Positions 40,469 to 50,815 of a DNA stretch of 64,000 nt are shown in pieces; the stretch's first letter is position 1; each line of letters starts with the position of its first letter. The position numbers and the translations under genes are program-made. Under the pieces are notes generated by a model. It saw only the letters and a program-made list of their open reading frames with translations, did no database searches and was not told the origin of the DNA. The DNA comes from Phycisphaerales bacterium AB-hyl4 (GTDB lineage Bacteria; Planctomycetota; Phycisphaerae; Phycisphaerales; Phycisphaeraceae): NCBI GenBank assembly GCA_041821185.1, contig JBGUBD010000003.1, forward strand, positions 1-64,000, read 5' to 3'.

Positions 40469-41683
40469 TCAGTCGATCGTTCGGTTGGCGGGCAGGCGTT
40501 CGACGACCACGCGCGCGAAGGCGAGGACGATGACGCAGGCCAGCAGCCACCATGTTTCGCCTTCGATGAAGCCGAAGTAGGCCATCGGCAGCGTGGCCAG
40601 CAGGGTGACGGCGTAGACGGCGAGCCTGGCTTGGGGGGCGACGGTGGGGACGAAGGTGGGGATCATGCAAAGCCAGACGTACGCGGGGAACGCGAGGCCG
40701 TAGAAGAGCAGGAAGCCGCGATAGACGAGCTCGCCGGTGACACGGCCGGCGTCGAGTGTGGGTTCGCTGACAGCCCAGAAGGCGAGCGCGCCGCCTGCAA
40801 TGGCGAGCATGGCAACGCGATGGGCTCCGCCGTGGCCGCGATGCTTGATCAGTTCGTGCAGGTGGAGGGCGACGGTGAGGCCGGCTTGCAGCGTGAAGTG
40901 AATGCCGAGCACCCAGACGAGGGAGGTGGGCATGGCGGTGCCGAGCTCGGTCGGCTGCGTGAACGCCGGGCGCATCGCGACGGCGTAGAGCAGCGTGAAG
41001 ATGATCATGGTGAGGAACACCACGCCGAAGCCCAGGGCGAACGCCCACCGGCCGGCTGCGGGATCGAGCGCCTGCCTTGCCCGGTGAAACGTGAGGTCGA
41101 GGTAAGGGCAGAGCAGGAAGCCGAGCACGACGCTGGGCGTGAGCAGCAGGAGGTCGCCCATGGTGCGCTGGGTGCCGGCGGCCGCGTGAGGCGATTCCGG
41201 TCCACCCATGATGAGCCAGGCCAGCAGGCAGGCGAGCGAGGCGAGCGTGACGGCGGCGGTGGCGGAGAGTGCGGTCGTGCGTTTTGCAGCGAGCATGACG
41301 CCGACGATGGCGACGCCCGCCGCGGCGAGCAGCCCCCACGTGCCCAATAGAAAAAAGCCAACCCACCCGACCGCGAAGACATGGAAGGCGACCGTGATCT
41401 CGGAAAAGCGGTAGCAGGCTTGCGGGTGTGCGCTGACGACTTCAACGCTGGCTTGCGGCCGGGCGATGACAAAGCCCATCGCGGCTGCGCCGATGACGTT
41501 GGGCACCGCGAAGACCAGCCAACCCCACGCGCCGAAGTCGGCCACGAGCAGGATCGGCCAGAGCATGCCGATCACCCATGTCCACGAGCAGCCGAGGAAG
41601 CACGCCCACGCGATCACCGCCAGGGGCCCGCGCGTGGGCATGGTCTGGCCGGGCGTTGCGGTCTCATTTGCTTGGGTGTTCAT
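40469..41683 (-). CDS. Hypothetical polytopic membrane protein
   Basis: From the ATG at 41683 this 404-residue protein has about ten to twelve hydrophobic helices and no long soluble domain. I recognise no transporter motif or cofactor ligands. The longer upstream frame (to 41902) is Arg-rich and overlaps the pilB leader, so it is unlikely to be translated. Confidence 0.7.
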   Translation of the reverse strand: MNTQANETATPGQTMPTRGPLAVIAWACFLGCSWTWVIGMLWPILLVADFGAWGWLVFAVPNVIGAAAMGFVIARPQASVEVVSAHPQACYRFSEITVAFHVFAVGWVGFFLLGTWGLLAAAGVAIVGVMLAAKRTTALSATAAVTLASLACLLAWLIMGGPESPHAAAGTQRTMGDLLLLTPSVVLGFLLCPYLDLTFHRARQALDPAAGRWAFALGFGVVFLTMIIFTLLYAVAMRPAFTQPTELGTAMPTSLVWVLGIHFTLQAGLTVALHLHELIKHRGHGGAHRVAMLAIAGGALAFWAVSEPTLDAGRVTGELVYRGFLLFYGLAFPAYVWLCMIPTFVPTVAPQARLAVYAVTLLATLPMAYFGFIEGETWWLLACVIVLAFARVVVERLPANRTID

Positions 41684-41864
41684 GCGGGGAAGTGTAGCGG
41701 CTGGCGTGGCGGCGGTCAGAGCGGTTGGCGGGCGAATGGGGCGGTGCGTATAAAAAATCTGTCGTGCAAGTTGTGATTTGACGACGTTTAACCGAAAATG
41801 ACGAGCATGGGGGTGTCGCGCTGTGTGACGGCGCGGGAATCGGCCGTAAAAAGGCTGGCGGCAT

Positions 41865-41893
41865 TTGCCTCGACGCCTGCGGCCCCGCATAAT
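41865..41893 (+). promoter_or_regulatory. Sigma70-like promoter for pilB-pilT
   Basis: TTGCCT and CATAAT are separated by 17 bases, about 57 bases before the pilB ATG at 41950. Confidence 0.55.
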
Positions 41894-41949
41894 CCGGCTC
41901 ATTGTTGAACTTCCATTCGACCGCGCTCAGGCAAGGTGGTGAAGTCTGT

Positions 41950-43728
41950 ATGGCACAAAAGCGACGCCCCATCGGTGACATTCTCAAACGCTGGAATCTG
42001 GTCAACGACCAGCAACTGGAAGAGGCGACGAAAGTCGCTGAAGGCTCGGCGAAACGCGTTGGTGAAGCGATCGTCGGCCTGGGCTACGCCAGCGAGAACG
42101 ACGTGGCCAAGGCGCTCGCCGCCCAGTTCGAGATGAAATTCATCGATCTGGACCAGCCCAACGTCATCAACAAAGAACACCTGCCGCTCATCCCCCAGGA
42201 CATCATCAAACGCTACCACGTTCTCCCGCTGGGCAAAGAGAACGGCAAGATCAAAGTGCTCGTCCACGACCCGATGGACCTGGCGCTGATCGACGACCTG
42301 CGCTTCCGCCTTGGTGCGGAGCTTGAACTGGCGTTGGGGGCTCGCAGTAAAATCAAGGAGTACATCGAGAAAGCCTTCTCGGAAACGCAGGCGAGCATCG
42401 ACCAGCTCACGCAGGACCTCAGTGTCGACACGTCGGTGGACATGTCGCTGGACCGTGGGTCTTCGCTGGACGTGGCGGGCAAGGAAGACGAAGAGGACGG
42501 CGACGATGCACAAAACTCGGCGATCATTCGCCTGGTGAATCAGATCATCGGCGAGGCGGTGATCACACGGGCGAGCGATATTCACATCGAGCCGTTCGAA
42601 GACCGCGTCCGACTGCGGTACCGCATCGACGGCGTCTGCCACGAACGCGACCGCATTCCCAAGCGGACGCAGGGCTCGGTGATCGCGCGTTTGAAAATTC
42701 TCGCGGGCATGAAGGTCGAGGAGAAGCGCGTGCCGCAGGACGGCCGCATCAAGATGAAAATCTCCGGCGACCCGATCGACTTCCGCGTGTCCGCCTGCCC
42801 GGCGTACCACGGCGAGTCGGTCGTGCTGCGTATTCTTCGTCCGGAGTCGGCGCGCATCGGCCTGGAAAACCTGGGTATGCGGCCGGACACGCTGGAGACG
42901 TTCAACAATATTATCAAACGGCCGAACGGCATCTTCCTCGTCACCGGGCCGACCGGTTCGGGTAAGACGACGACGCTTTACACCGCGTTGGACGTGCTCA
43001 ATCGGCCGGACCGCAAGATCATCACCGCGGAAGACCCGATCGAATACAACTTCAAAGGCATCAACCAATGTCAGGTGAATGAGCAGATCGGGCTGAGCTT
43101 TTCCAGAATTCTCCGCGCGATGCTGCGACAGGCGCCCAACGTGATTCTCGTCGGTGAAATTCGTGACAAAGAGGTCGGCGAGGTGGCGATTCAGGCTGCC
43201 CTCACCGGCCACCTCGTGTTCTCCACGTTGCACACCAACGACGCGCCGTCGGCGATGACGCGATTGACCGACATGGGGCTTAAGCCGTTCCTCGTGGCCA
43301 GCTCGATTCAGGCGGTGCTCGCGCAGCGGCTGGTGCGTGTGCTCTGTGAACACTGCAAAGAGCCGGACACCGAGCCGAACCGTCGACTGATGGGGCTTTG
43401 CGGCTTCAAGGCCGCCGACCTGGAAGGGAAGACGATCTACAAAGCCGTCGGCTGCAAGCGTTGCGGTAATTCGGGCTATCGCGGTCGGCGAGGTATCTAC
43501 GAACTGATGGTGATGAACAGCGAGCTTCGCGAGCTGGCGTTTAACCGTGCGCCGCTGACCAAGATCCGCCGGGCGGCGGAGCAGGCGGGCATGCGCAACC
43601 TGGTTGGCGACGGTCGGCTGAAGGTTCTCGACGGCAAGACGACGCTGGAAGAAATCTCGCGCATCACGCAGGTTGAAGGCATCGTTGAAGATGAACGAGA
43701 CGAAAGTGATGAACATGCGGCAGCATGA
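41950..43728 (+). CDS. pilB: Type IV pilus/type II secretion assembly ATPase
   Basis: This hexameric ATPase drives pilin polymerisation. The N-terminal MshEN/T2SSE-N domain (about 1-150) is followed by an acidic linker, then the ATPase core with Walker A GPTGSGKT at 333-340 and a Walker B region before a typical VILVGEIRD. The tetracysteine zinc motif CEHC...CKRCG at about 475-515 is intact. The ATG at 41950 has GGTGG nearby. It is the upstream partner of pilT; pilC and pilin genes are not in this window. Confidence 0.92.
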   Translation: MAQKRRPIGDILKRWNLVNDQQLEEATKVAEGSAKRVGEAIVGLGYASENDVAKALAAQFEMKFIDLDQPNVINKEHLPLIPQDIIKRYHVLPLGKENGKIKVLVHDPMDLALIDDLRFRLGAELELALGARSKIKEYIEKAFSETQASIDQLTQDLSVDTSVDMSLDRGSSLDVAGKEDEEDGDDAQNSAIIRLVNQIIGEAVITRASDIHIEPFEDRVRLRYRIDGVCHERDRIPKRTQGSVIARLKILAGMKVEEKRVPQDGRIKMKISGDPIDFRVSACPAYHGESVVLRILRPESARIGLENLGMRPDTLETFNNIIKRPNGIFLVTGPTGSGKTTTLYTALDVLNRPDRKIITAEDPIEYNFKGINQCQVNEQIGLSFSRILRAMLRQAPNVILVGEIRDKEVGEVAIQAALTGHLVFSTLHTNDAPSAMTRLTDMGLKPFLVASSIQAVLAQRLVRVLCEHCKEPDTEPNRRLMGLCGFKAADLEGKTIYKAVGCKRCGNSGYRGRRGIYELMVMNSELRELAFNRAPLTKIRRAAEQAGMRNLVGDGRLKVLDGKTTLEEISRITQVEGIVEDERDESDEHAAA

Positions 43729-43843
43729 TGTAAAATGAAGCCAGTTGGCCCGCCGCCGCGTACTTGATTGGCGGGCCGACGTACCCCGCCAGCCCGCCGG
43801 GACATGCGCGGCGCGAATTCACTACCCGCATTCAGAGAAAATA

Positions 43844-45010
43844 ATGTCGACCATCCACATTGACCGCCTGCTTGACACCGTCATCCGCCAGGAAGCATCC
43901 GACCTGCACCTGACCGTGGGCAAGCCGCCGACGGTTCGCATGCGCGGCCGACTCATCGAGTTGAAGACCAAGATTCTCGAACCTGCCGACACCGTTGAGC
44001 TGATGAAATCCATCACGCCTGAACGCTCGCAGAACGAGCTTCAGGAAGAAGGCGGCTCCGACTACGGCTTCGCGTACGGCGACCAGTCCGACGAAGAAAA
44101 CAGCGCCCGCTTCCGTGTGTCGATCTTCAAGCAGAAGGGGCACGTCGCGCTCGTGCTGCGGCGGATTCCCAATAAGCTGATGGACCTGGACAAGATCGGC
44201 CTGCCGACGGTTGTTCGCGACCTTATTCGTCGGCCGCAGGGCCTGTTCCTCGTCACCGGGCCGACCGGTTCGGGTAAGACGACGACGCTCGCGTCGATGA
44301 TCAACGATGTGAACATGACGCTGGACCGTCACATCATCACGGTGGAAGACCCGATCGAGTATTACCAGCCGCATAAAAAGAGCGTGGTGAACCAGCGTGA
44401 AGTGGGCAACGACGTGCCGAGCTTCGCCGAGGCGCTCCGCCGAGCGCTGCGACAGGACCCGGACATCATTCTCGTCGGCGAAATGCGAGACCTTGAGACG
44501 ATCGAAGCCGCCATTCGCGCCGCTGAGACGGGTCACCTTGTGTTCGGCACGCTGCACACCACCGGTGCGTCGGGCACGATCAACCGTATTATCGACGCGT
44601 TCCCGGTGAACCAGCAGGCGCAGATTCGCGTGCAGCTTTCGACGTCGTTGAAGGCGGTGCTCAGTCAGCAGTTGCTTAGCCGAATCGACAAGAAGGGGAT
44701 GGTCGCCAGTTACGAGTTCCTGCTGGTGACGCCGGCGATCGCGAACCTGATTCGTGAGAACAAGACGTTCCGTATTGACTCGGCGATTCAGACCGGCAAG
44801 AAGTTCGGCATGCAGTTGCTCGACGACCACCTCTGGTCACTGTTCGAGAAGGGCATGATCTCGGCTGAGGACATGATCGACAAGGGCAAGAACCCCAGCC
44901 AGTTGCTGGAGAAGGTGCACCGCGCGGGCCACACGACCGGCCGTGTCGAGCTCGACACCGACGACGAGGCGGAAGCCCCGGCGGGCGCGTCGGGCGACGG
45001 TAAGGGGTGA
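43844..45010 (+). CDS. pilT: Twitching motility/retraction ATPase
   Basis: This ATPase disassembles type IV pili and powers twitching and DNA uptake. The protein begins MSTIHIDRLLDTVIRQEASDLHL, then has Walker A GPTGSGKT at 139-146, the His-box GHLVFGTLHTTGA and the PilT-type AIRAAETGH. At 388 residues it is slightly longer than most homologues through an acidic C-terminal tail. It follows pilB by 115 bases. The ATG at 43844 is at the start of the homology. Confidence 0.94.
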   Translation: MSTIHIDRLLDTVIRQEASDLHLTVGKPPTVRMRGRLIELKTKILEPADTVELMKSITPERSQNELQEEGGSDYGFAYGDQSDEENSARFRVSIFKQKGHVALVLRRIPNKLMDLDKIGLPTVVRDLIRRPQGLFLVTGPTGSGKTTTLASMINDVNMTLDRHIITVEDPIEYYQPHKKSVVNQREVGNDVPSFAEALRRALRQDPDIILVGEMRDLETIEAAIRAAETGHLVFGTLHTTGASGTINRIIDAFPVNQQAQIRVQLSTSLKAVLSQQLLSRIDKKGMVASYEFLLVTPAIANLIRENKTFRIDSAIQTGKKFGMQLLDDHLWSLFEKGMISAEDMIDKGKNPSQLLEKVHRAGHTTGRVELDTDDEAEAPAGASGDGKG

Positions 45011-45052
45011 TTGGGTTACCCATCAAACTTGGGTTTTGTGTTTGAGCTGACG

Positions 45053-45115
45053 CCCACGGGGTGACGCCGTGGGCTTCGATCGCACCCGAGTTTCATGTCC
45101 AATCCGTACGGTATG
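45053..45115 (+). repeat. CCCACGG palindrome with conserved tail
   Basis: CCCACGG and CCGTGGG flank a GGTGACG loop (45053-45073). The tail CGATCGCACCCGAGTTTCAT then GTCCAATCCGTACGG matches those at 32760 and 35368 in its TCGCAC, ATGTC and ATCCGTA positions. It follows pilT. Confidence 0.8.
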
Positions 45116-45133
45116 TTGATTTGAAACCCACTC

Positions 45134-45168
45134 AAAAGAAAAAGGCCCGCGGAGTATATCCGTGGGCC
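45134..45168 (-). terminator. Rho-independent terminator after the TPR lipoprotein gene
   Basis: On the minus strand GGCCCACGGA and TCCGCGGGCC pair over a five-base loop and are followed by TTTTTCTTTT. It starts about 70 bases after the lipoprotein stop. The stem resembles the CCCACGG palindromes. Confidence 0.8.
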
Positions 45169-45236
45169 TTATCTTTGATATTGCGTTTTTGAGTTCGCGC
45201 GGTCTTGGCCGTGGTCGATCCGCGGCCGCGGGCACG

Positions 45237-45938
45237 TCAGCGAAGCATCTCAGGCTTCGGCGGGGCTTCGGCGACGGTGGGGCCGGGCACGATGCCGTAG
45301 CCGCGCAAACGCTCGGCGATCTCCGGGTTGCCATGGTCGACGTAGTAGGCCCACCGCAGCGCCCGCACGGCGTTCATCTCGTCGTTGATTTGTTCATAAA
45401 AGTCCGCCACCGCCACGTAGGGACGCGGGTCGCGGCCCTCGGCGAAGTAGGCGGCGGTGCGGTACGCGTTGCGAGCGCCGTCCGGGTCGCCGATTTTCAT
45501 CAGGTAGTCGGCCTGGCGAAGGCGGTCGTGCGTCGTGTTGCCTTCACGCACGGCGTCTTCCAGCATCGCCTGCAACCGCTCGAGGCGGTCCTGCCGATAC
45601 AACGCCTCGGCCAACCCGTCGAGAATGCGCGGCCGCCACTCCGGATCACGCCCGCGAAGCGTCAACGCCTGCTCGAACGACCGCTGCGCCCGGCCGGGCT
45701 GATCCAACTCAAGGTAGGAAAGCCCCAGATGGTAGTGAGCCCGGTAGTCGCTGGGCTGATTGTCCACGGCACGCGCATACTCGGCACGCGCTTGCGCATA
45801 GTTGCCCCCGTAGTAAGCGACCTCACCCTTCTCGCGGATCATTGACTGCGTCTCGCAGCCCGTGCTCATCAGCACAACGGGCAGCAGCAACACCGCGGCG
45901 GCGAGGGCGAACTTGTGGCGGAAAACAATACGGTTCAT
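45237..45938 (-). CDS. Tetratricopeptide-repeat lipoprotein
   Basis: From the ATG at 45938 (GAGGTG upstream), a signal peptide ends in the lipobox LMSTGC. Helical repeats follow, such as YGGNYAQARAEYARAVDNQPSDYRAHYHLGLSYLELDQPGRAQRSFEQAL, which is TPR-like. It is probably anchored in a membrane and scaffolds other proteins; pilus-related roles are possible for TPR lipoproteins near pil genes, but not shown here. Confidence 0.8.
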   Translation of the reverse strand: MNRIVFRHKFALAAAVLLLPVVLMSTGCETQSMIREKGEVAYYGGNYAQARAEYARAVDNQPSDYRAHYHLGLSYLELDQPGRAQRSFEQALTLRGRDPEWRPRILDGLAEALYRQDRLERLQAMLEDAVREGNTTHDRLRQADYLMKIGDPDGARNAYRTAAYFAEGRDPRPYVAVADFYEQINDEMNAVRALRWAYYVDHGNPEIAERLRGYGIVPGPTVAEAPPKPEMLR

Positions 45939-46142
45939 CTCTGAGCACCTCATGTGGGTCGTACCCTGACAGGCAAAATCGAGCATCCGTGCGTGGCTAA
46001 CCAGCCCATGAAGATAAGACCCTTTGCACACCCTGACAAGCGGCGGGGGCTGGGGGGCATTGGTGGGGCTTGAGGCTTGGGCGGGGGGTGTGCGGCCCCT
46101 CGTCCGCGAGGGAGAGGGGCCGCAGCGTCCCGTGGTGAACTT

Positions 46143-49100
46143 TTACACGTTGAAGTACTTCGCTTCGGGGTGGTGCACGATGATGGCGCTGGTCGACTGT
46201 TCGGGGTCGATCTGCCAGTTTTCGGTGAGCACACAGCCGATGCGTTCGGGGTCGAGCAGTCGCCAGAGCTTGTCCTGGTCGCTCATCTCCGGGCAGGCGG
46301 GATAGCCGAAGCTGTATCGGCTGCCGCGGTATTTCTGTGTGAAGAGCTTGCGGACGTCGTCGGCGTCGTCGCCGTCGATGCCCAGTTCCTTCCGCATCAC
46401 GCGATGCCAGTACTCGGCGAGGCCCTCCGCGGACTCGACGCCGAAGCCGTGCATGTAGAGGTACTCCGAATAGTTGTTGTTTTCGAAGAGCTTGTTTGCA
46501 ACGGTGCTGACTTGTTGGCCCATGGTGACGCAGCTCATGCCGAGCACGTCTTTCTCGCCGCTGTCCGTGCTGCGGAAGAAGTCGCTGATGCAGTAGCTTT
46601 TCTTGCCGCTCTGTCGCGGGAAGGTGAAGCGTTCGACTTCCTTGTCGTGGTCTTCGGGGTCGAAGACGATCAGGTCGTTGCCGTCGCTTTGCACGGGGAA
46701 GTAGCCATAGACCAGCTTGGGATGCAGGATGTTTTCATCCTTGCACTGTTTTTGCAGTCGCTGGAAGATGGGCTCGACTTCGTTTGTCAGCAGCTTTTCG
46801 TAGTCTTCCTTGCTGAGCTTGCCCTTCTTGAACTGCCATTGCCCGCGGAACAGGGCGATGGTGTTGATGTGTTCATAGACCTTGTCGAGCTCGATGTCTT
46901 CGACGACCTTCGTGCCGAAGAACGGCGGCGTGGGGACGTCGATATCGGTCGCGACATCGCTGCGCGTTTTTTCGGCGATCGCGACGCTGCCGTCGGCGTT
47001 GCTCGCTTCCTTGCGGGCGGCGTCGCGCTTGGCGATGGTGGCTTCGACGTTGGCGCGTTTTTCGAGGCGTTCGTCGATGTCGTTGTTCAGCTCTTCGGTC
47101 TCGCCCGCCATGATGCGGTCCATGATGCGCAGGCCTTCGAACGCGTCGAGGCCGTAGAACACATTGCCTTCATAAAGCGAGCGGAGGTTGTGTTCGCAGT
47201 GGTGTCGGCTCAGCGCCGCGCCGCCAAGGATGACCGGGGCGGTGATGCCCTGTTCGTTCATTTCCTTGATGTTTTCTTCCATGACCTGCACGCTTTTGAC
47301 CAGCAGGCCGGAGAGCCCGATCGCGTCGGACTTTTTGGCTTTGTAGTTTTCGAGGATGGCGGAGATCGGCTGCTTGATGCCGATGTTGTGCACGGTGTAG
47401 CCGTTGTTGGAGAGGATGATGTCCACGAGATTTTTGCCGATGTCGTGGACGTCGCCCTTCACGGTCGCGAGCGTGATCGTGCCTTTCGTGTCGCCTTCCT
47501 TTTTCTCCATGTGCGGTTCGAGGTGGGCGACCGCCATCTTCATCACCTCAGCCGACTGAAGCACGAACGGCAGCTGCATCTGTCCGCTGCCGAACAGTTC
47601 GCCGACGACCTTCATCCCGCCGAGCAGGTGGTCGTTAATGATGAGCAGGGGCTCATACTTTTCCATCGCTTCTTCGAGCGTTTCGTGAATGCCCTTCTTT
47701 TCGCCGTCGATGATGTGGCGTTGCAGGCGTTCTTCCAACGGCAACGTGGCGATGTCTTCCTTGGTGGAGATCGCTTCCGCGCCGTGGAACAGGTCGATGA
47801 AGATCTGTAGCGGGTCTTGCGTCTTCGAGCCGTCTTCGAGCTTGACCGGTTCGTCAGGCTTGCGGTCGTAGATGACGTTCAGCGCGGCGTCCCACTGCTT
47901 CTGGTCGATCTTGTTCTGCGGGAGGATTTTCGACACGTGCACGATCGCGCTGGTCATGCCGGCTTTGGTCAGCTCGTGGAGCATGACGCTGTTGAGCACT
48001 TGCCGCGCGGCGGGGTTCAGGCCGAAGCTGACGTTACTCAGCCCACAGGTGATCTGACAGTCGGGGAACGCTTCGGCGATGCGCTTCGTGCCTTCGACGA
48101 GTTCGAGGGCGCTGCGGCGGTCCTTCTCCATGCCGGTGGAGATGGGCAGCACGAGCGGGTCGAACATGATGTCCTCGGCCTTGAGGCCGTACTTCTCGGT
48201 GGCGAGCTTGAACATACGGCTCGCGATTTCGACCTTGCGGTCGGCGGTGCGGGCCATGGCCTCTTCTTCATCTTCGTCGATGCAGCCCATGACCAGGCCC
48301 GCGCCGTAGCGGGTGGCGAGGGCGCACATCTCGGCGAACTTTTCTTCGCCTTCTTCGAGGTTGGCGGAGTTGATGAGGCATTTGCCGCCGGCGTTTTTCA
48401 AGCCCGCTTCAATGGTCGCCGGCTGGGTCGAGTCGAGCATCAGCGGCGCGTTGACCTGGCGGACAAAGCGGTGGACGACCTCGGCCATGTCCTTGGCGTT
48501 GTCGCGGCCGGCGTAGTCGACGTTGACGTCGATGACGTGCGAGCCTTCCTTCGTCTGCTCGCGGGCGAGGCTGACCATCTCGTCCCAGTTTTCTTCTTCG
48601 AGCAGGCGCTTGAACTTTCGCGAGCCGGAGGCGTTGGTGCGTTCGCCGACGTTCAGCAGCGAGTTGTCCTGGCGGTAGTCGACCGTGCCGTAGAGTGACG
48701 TACAGCCGGCGGGCAGGGGCTTGAGCTTGCGCTGTTTGGGGGCGCGATCGCCGACGGCTTTGACGAGTTCGCGGATGTGCTCGGGGGTGGTGCCGCAGCA
48801 GCCGCCGACGATGTTCAGGCCGAACTTGTCGACGAAGTCGGCGACTTTCTTTGCGAACGGCTTGGGCTCAAGCGGGTAGACGGTCTGGCCGTCTTTGAGC
48901 TCCGGCAGGCCGGCGTTGGGCAGCAGGCTGATGCGGTGCGGCCAGTGGTCGCTGAGCCATTGCACGTGTTCGGCCATCTCGTCGGGGCCGGTGGCGCAGT
49001 TCATGCCAAGCGAAGCGATGGGGAACTCCTGGAGCGCCATCGCGGCGGCGGCGATCTCCGTGCCGACGAGCATCGTGCCCGTGGTTTCGATCGTGACCTG

Positions 49101-49679
49101 GGCCATGATCGGAATGTCGTTGACGGTCTTGCCTTTTTCCTTGAGTGCGTCGAGGCAGGCGTTGATGGCGCACTTGACCTGGAGGATGTCCTGGCAGGTT
49201 TCGATGAGGAAGACGTCGATGCCGCCGTCGATCAGGCCGCGGCATTGCTCGACGTAGCTTTCGCGCAGCGTGTCCCAGTCGGTGTGTCCGAGGGTGAGCA
49301 GCTTCGTGCCCGGGCCGAGCGAGCCGACGACGAATCGCGGCTTGTCGGGGGTTTCGTAGTTGTCGCAGGCACGGCGGGCGACCTCGGCGGCGATCTTGTT
49401 CAGCTCATAGGTCTGCTCGACAAGGTCAAACTCGGCGAAGACGAGCTTGTTCGCGCCGAACGTGTCGGTTTCGACGCCGTCCGCGCCGGCTTCGAGGAAT
49501 GATTCGTGAATCTTCTGAATCACCTCCGGCCGAGTCTGCACGAGAACCTCCGTGCAGTTTTCTTTGCCGAGGTAATCGCGGTCGAGGTCGAGGTCCGTCT
49601 GCTCGTGAATCGACGTGCCCATGGCACCGTCGAAGAAAAGCACACGCTTCTCGAGTTGTTTGAGAAACTTACTGCTCAT
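46143..49679 (-). CDS. metH: Cobalamin-dependent methionine synthase
   Basis: This enzyme methylates homocysteine from methyl-tetrahydrofolate via methylcobalamin. From the ATG at 49679 (1178 residues) all four modules are present. They are the homocysteine domain with GGCCGTTP, the pterin domain with NVGERTNASGSRKF, the B12 domain with VKGDVHDIGKN supplying the axial His, and the SAM-binding activation domain to the end. The first residues read FFDGAMGT. No cobalamin or SAM riboswitch was recognised in the 250 bases before it. Translation start at 49754 would add a non-homologous stretch. Confidence 0.97.
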   Translation of the reverse strand: MSSKFLKQLEKRVLFFDGAMGTSIHEQTDLDLDRDYLGKENCTEVLVQTRPEVIQKIHESFLEAGADGVETDTFGANKLVFAEFDLVEQTYELNKIAAEVARRACDNYETPDKPRFVVGSLGPGTKLLTLGHTDWDTLRESYVEQCRGLIDGGIDVFLIETCQDILQVKCAINACLDALKEKGKTVNDIPIMAQVTIETTGTMLVGTEIAAAAMALQEFPIASLGMNCATGPDEMAEHVQWLSDHWPHRISLLPNAGLPELKDGQTVYPLEPKPFAKKVADFVDKFGLNIVGGCCGTTPEHIRELVKAVGDRAPKQRKLKPLPAGCTSLYGTVDYRQDNSLLNVGERTNASGSRKFKRLLEEENWDEMVSLAREQTKEGSHVIDVNVDYAGRDNAKDMAEVVHRFVRQVNAPLMLDSTQPATIEAGLKNAGGKCLINSANLEEGEEKFAEMCALATRYGAGLVMGCIDEDEEEAMARTADRKVEIASRMFKLATEKYGLKAEDIMFDPLVLPISTGMEKDRRSALELVEGTKRIAEAFPDCQITCGLSNVSFGLNPAARQVLNSVMLHELTKAGMTSAIVHVSKILPQNKIDQKQWDAALNVIYDRKPDEPVKLEDGSKTQDPLQIFIDLFHGAEAISTKEDIATLPLEERLQRHIIDGEKKGIHETLEEAMEKYEPLLIINDHLLGGMKVVGELFGSGQMQLPFVLQSAEVMKMAVAHLEPHMEKKEGDTKGTITLATVKGDVHDIGKNLVDIILSNNGYTVHNIGIKQPISAILENYKAKKSDAIGLSGLLVKSVQVMEENIKEMNEQGITAPVILGGAALSRHHCEHNLRSLYEGNVFYGLDAFEGLRIMDRIMAGETEELNNDIDERLEKRANVEATIAKRDAARKEASNADGSVAIAEKTRSDVATDIDVPTPPFFGTKVVEDIELDKVYEHINTIALFRGQWQFKKGKLSKEDYEKLLTNEVEPIFQRLQKQCKDENILHPKLVYGYFPVQSDGNDLIVFDPEDHDKEVERFTFPRQSGKKSYCISDFFRSTDSGEKDVLGMSCVTMGQQVSTVANKLFENNNYSEYLYMHGFGVESAEGLAEYWHRVMRKELGIDGDDADDVRKLFTQKYRGSRYSFGYPACPEMSDQDKLWRLLDPERIGCVLTENWQIDPEQSTSAIIVHHPEAKYFNV

Positions 49680-49870
49680 GGTTGAAACCACCCTTGTTGT
49701 CGTAATACGCCACCCTGCGATCGGCAACCGTGCCGACCGGGAAGGGCTATCCATTCATCCGGATCGATAGATGTTACACCAGGGCGGCGCGAAAGCCAAG
49801 TCCGGGTCGCGAAGTTGTGGGGAATCAGGGAGTTGGGGGCGTGAGCTGGTGGCGTATGGGTGGTGGGGCG

Positions 49871-49901
49871 AAGAGCGCGGTGCGAGCACCGCGGCTAAAT
49901 G
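49871..49901 (+). repeat. GGCTAAATG palindrome
   Basis: AAGAGCGCGGTGC, a GA centre and GCACCGCG are followed by GCTAAATG. Apart from a single centre base it matches the copies at 40424 and 62075. Confidence 0.85.
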
Positions 49902-49936
49902 TGTCACGTGTGAAACGGCGTGGTCGTATTAAGATC

Positions 49937-50815
49937 ATGTCGTTCAAGGACGATGCCTCGGTTTCTGGAAGGGAACTTTTGATGCTCATTGCTGCTCCGC
50001 AGTACCGCGAGACGCTCGGGGAGGTTGGGTTGCGTGATGATGTGGCGGTGCGCGAGCACTTTGCGCAGCAGCCGACGTTTTCTGAAGAGCCGAGCGTTCG
50101 GATTCACGTGGGCACGCTGGGGCCGGATCGTCCGGGGGCGGTGCGAACGTTTTACAAGGAGTATCGTTTTGCGAAACCGAGTTGGCGGTTCTGGGGGCGG
50201 GCGTCGAAGGCTCGGCGGGAGTTTCGCAATCTTCAGACCATCATTCGGCTGGGGGTGACGTGTGCCGAGCCGGTGGCGTGTGGCGAGCGGCGGGATGTGC
50301 TGGGTCGGCTTCGCTTGGCGTTTATCGTGACGCGGGCCGTGCCGGACGCGCCGCCGATGGATCAGTTTCTGCCGACGCATTGTGATGATGCGGGCAACCC
50401 GGCGCACGCTCGGCTGCGTCGGCAGATTATCGACCAACTCGCCGAGCAGGTGGCGTGCATTCATCGCGGGGGCTTTGCGCACAATGACCTGCACTGGCGG
50501 AACGTGCTGGTTCGGCTTGAGGACGACGGCCAGCCAAGACTGGTGTGGATCGACTGCCCGCGCGGCGGACGGTTCGGCCTGCGGTGGCTGGGGCAGCGGA
50601 AGATGATCAAAGACCTGGCGACCCTCGACCGCACGGCAGTGACCTGCTGCACGCTGCGCGAACGGCTACGGTTCGCCCGGCAATATCACCGTGCGGCAGG
50701 CGTCGGCATGCCGCTGCGCGATTGGGTCGCGGCGGTGGAGGCGTATCGGTTGGGACGCTGGCGTGACGCGGAGGCGCCGATCACCCCGGATCACCCCGCG
50801 CGGGCGAGGCGCTGA
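49937..50815 (+). CDS. Kdo/WaaP-like lipopolysaccharide kinase family protein
   Basis: From MSFKDDAS the protein has a small-lobe FYKEYRF (Lys), then IHRGGFAHNDLHWRNVLV carrying the catalytic Asp and Asn, and WIDCPRG as the metal-binding Asp motif. This is the kinase-like fold of the Kdo/WaaP group, which phosphorylates lipid A core sugars. Exact substrate is unknown. The start is uncertain because no ribosome site is clear. Its last 25 bases overlap the convergent PilZ gene. Confidence 0.8.
   Translation: MSFKDDASVSGRELLMLIAAPQYRETLGEVGLRDDVAVREHFAQQPTFSEEPSVRIHVGTLGPDRPGAVRTFYKEYRFAKPSWRFWGRASKARREFRNLQTIIRLGVTCAEPVACGERRDVLGRLRLAFIVTRAVPDAPPMDQFLPTHCDDAGNPAHARLRRQIIDQLAEQVACIHRGGFAHNDLHWRNVLVRLEDDGQPRLVWIDCPRGGRFGLRWLGQRKMIKDLATLDRTAVTCCTLRERLRFARQYHRAAGVGMPLRDWVAAVEAYRLGRWRDAEAPITPDHPARARR

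Noticed and set aside
49680..49936. Cobalamin or SAM riboswitch before metH
   Set aside because: No conserved box typical of these riboswitches is visible in the leader.
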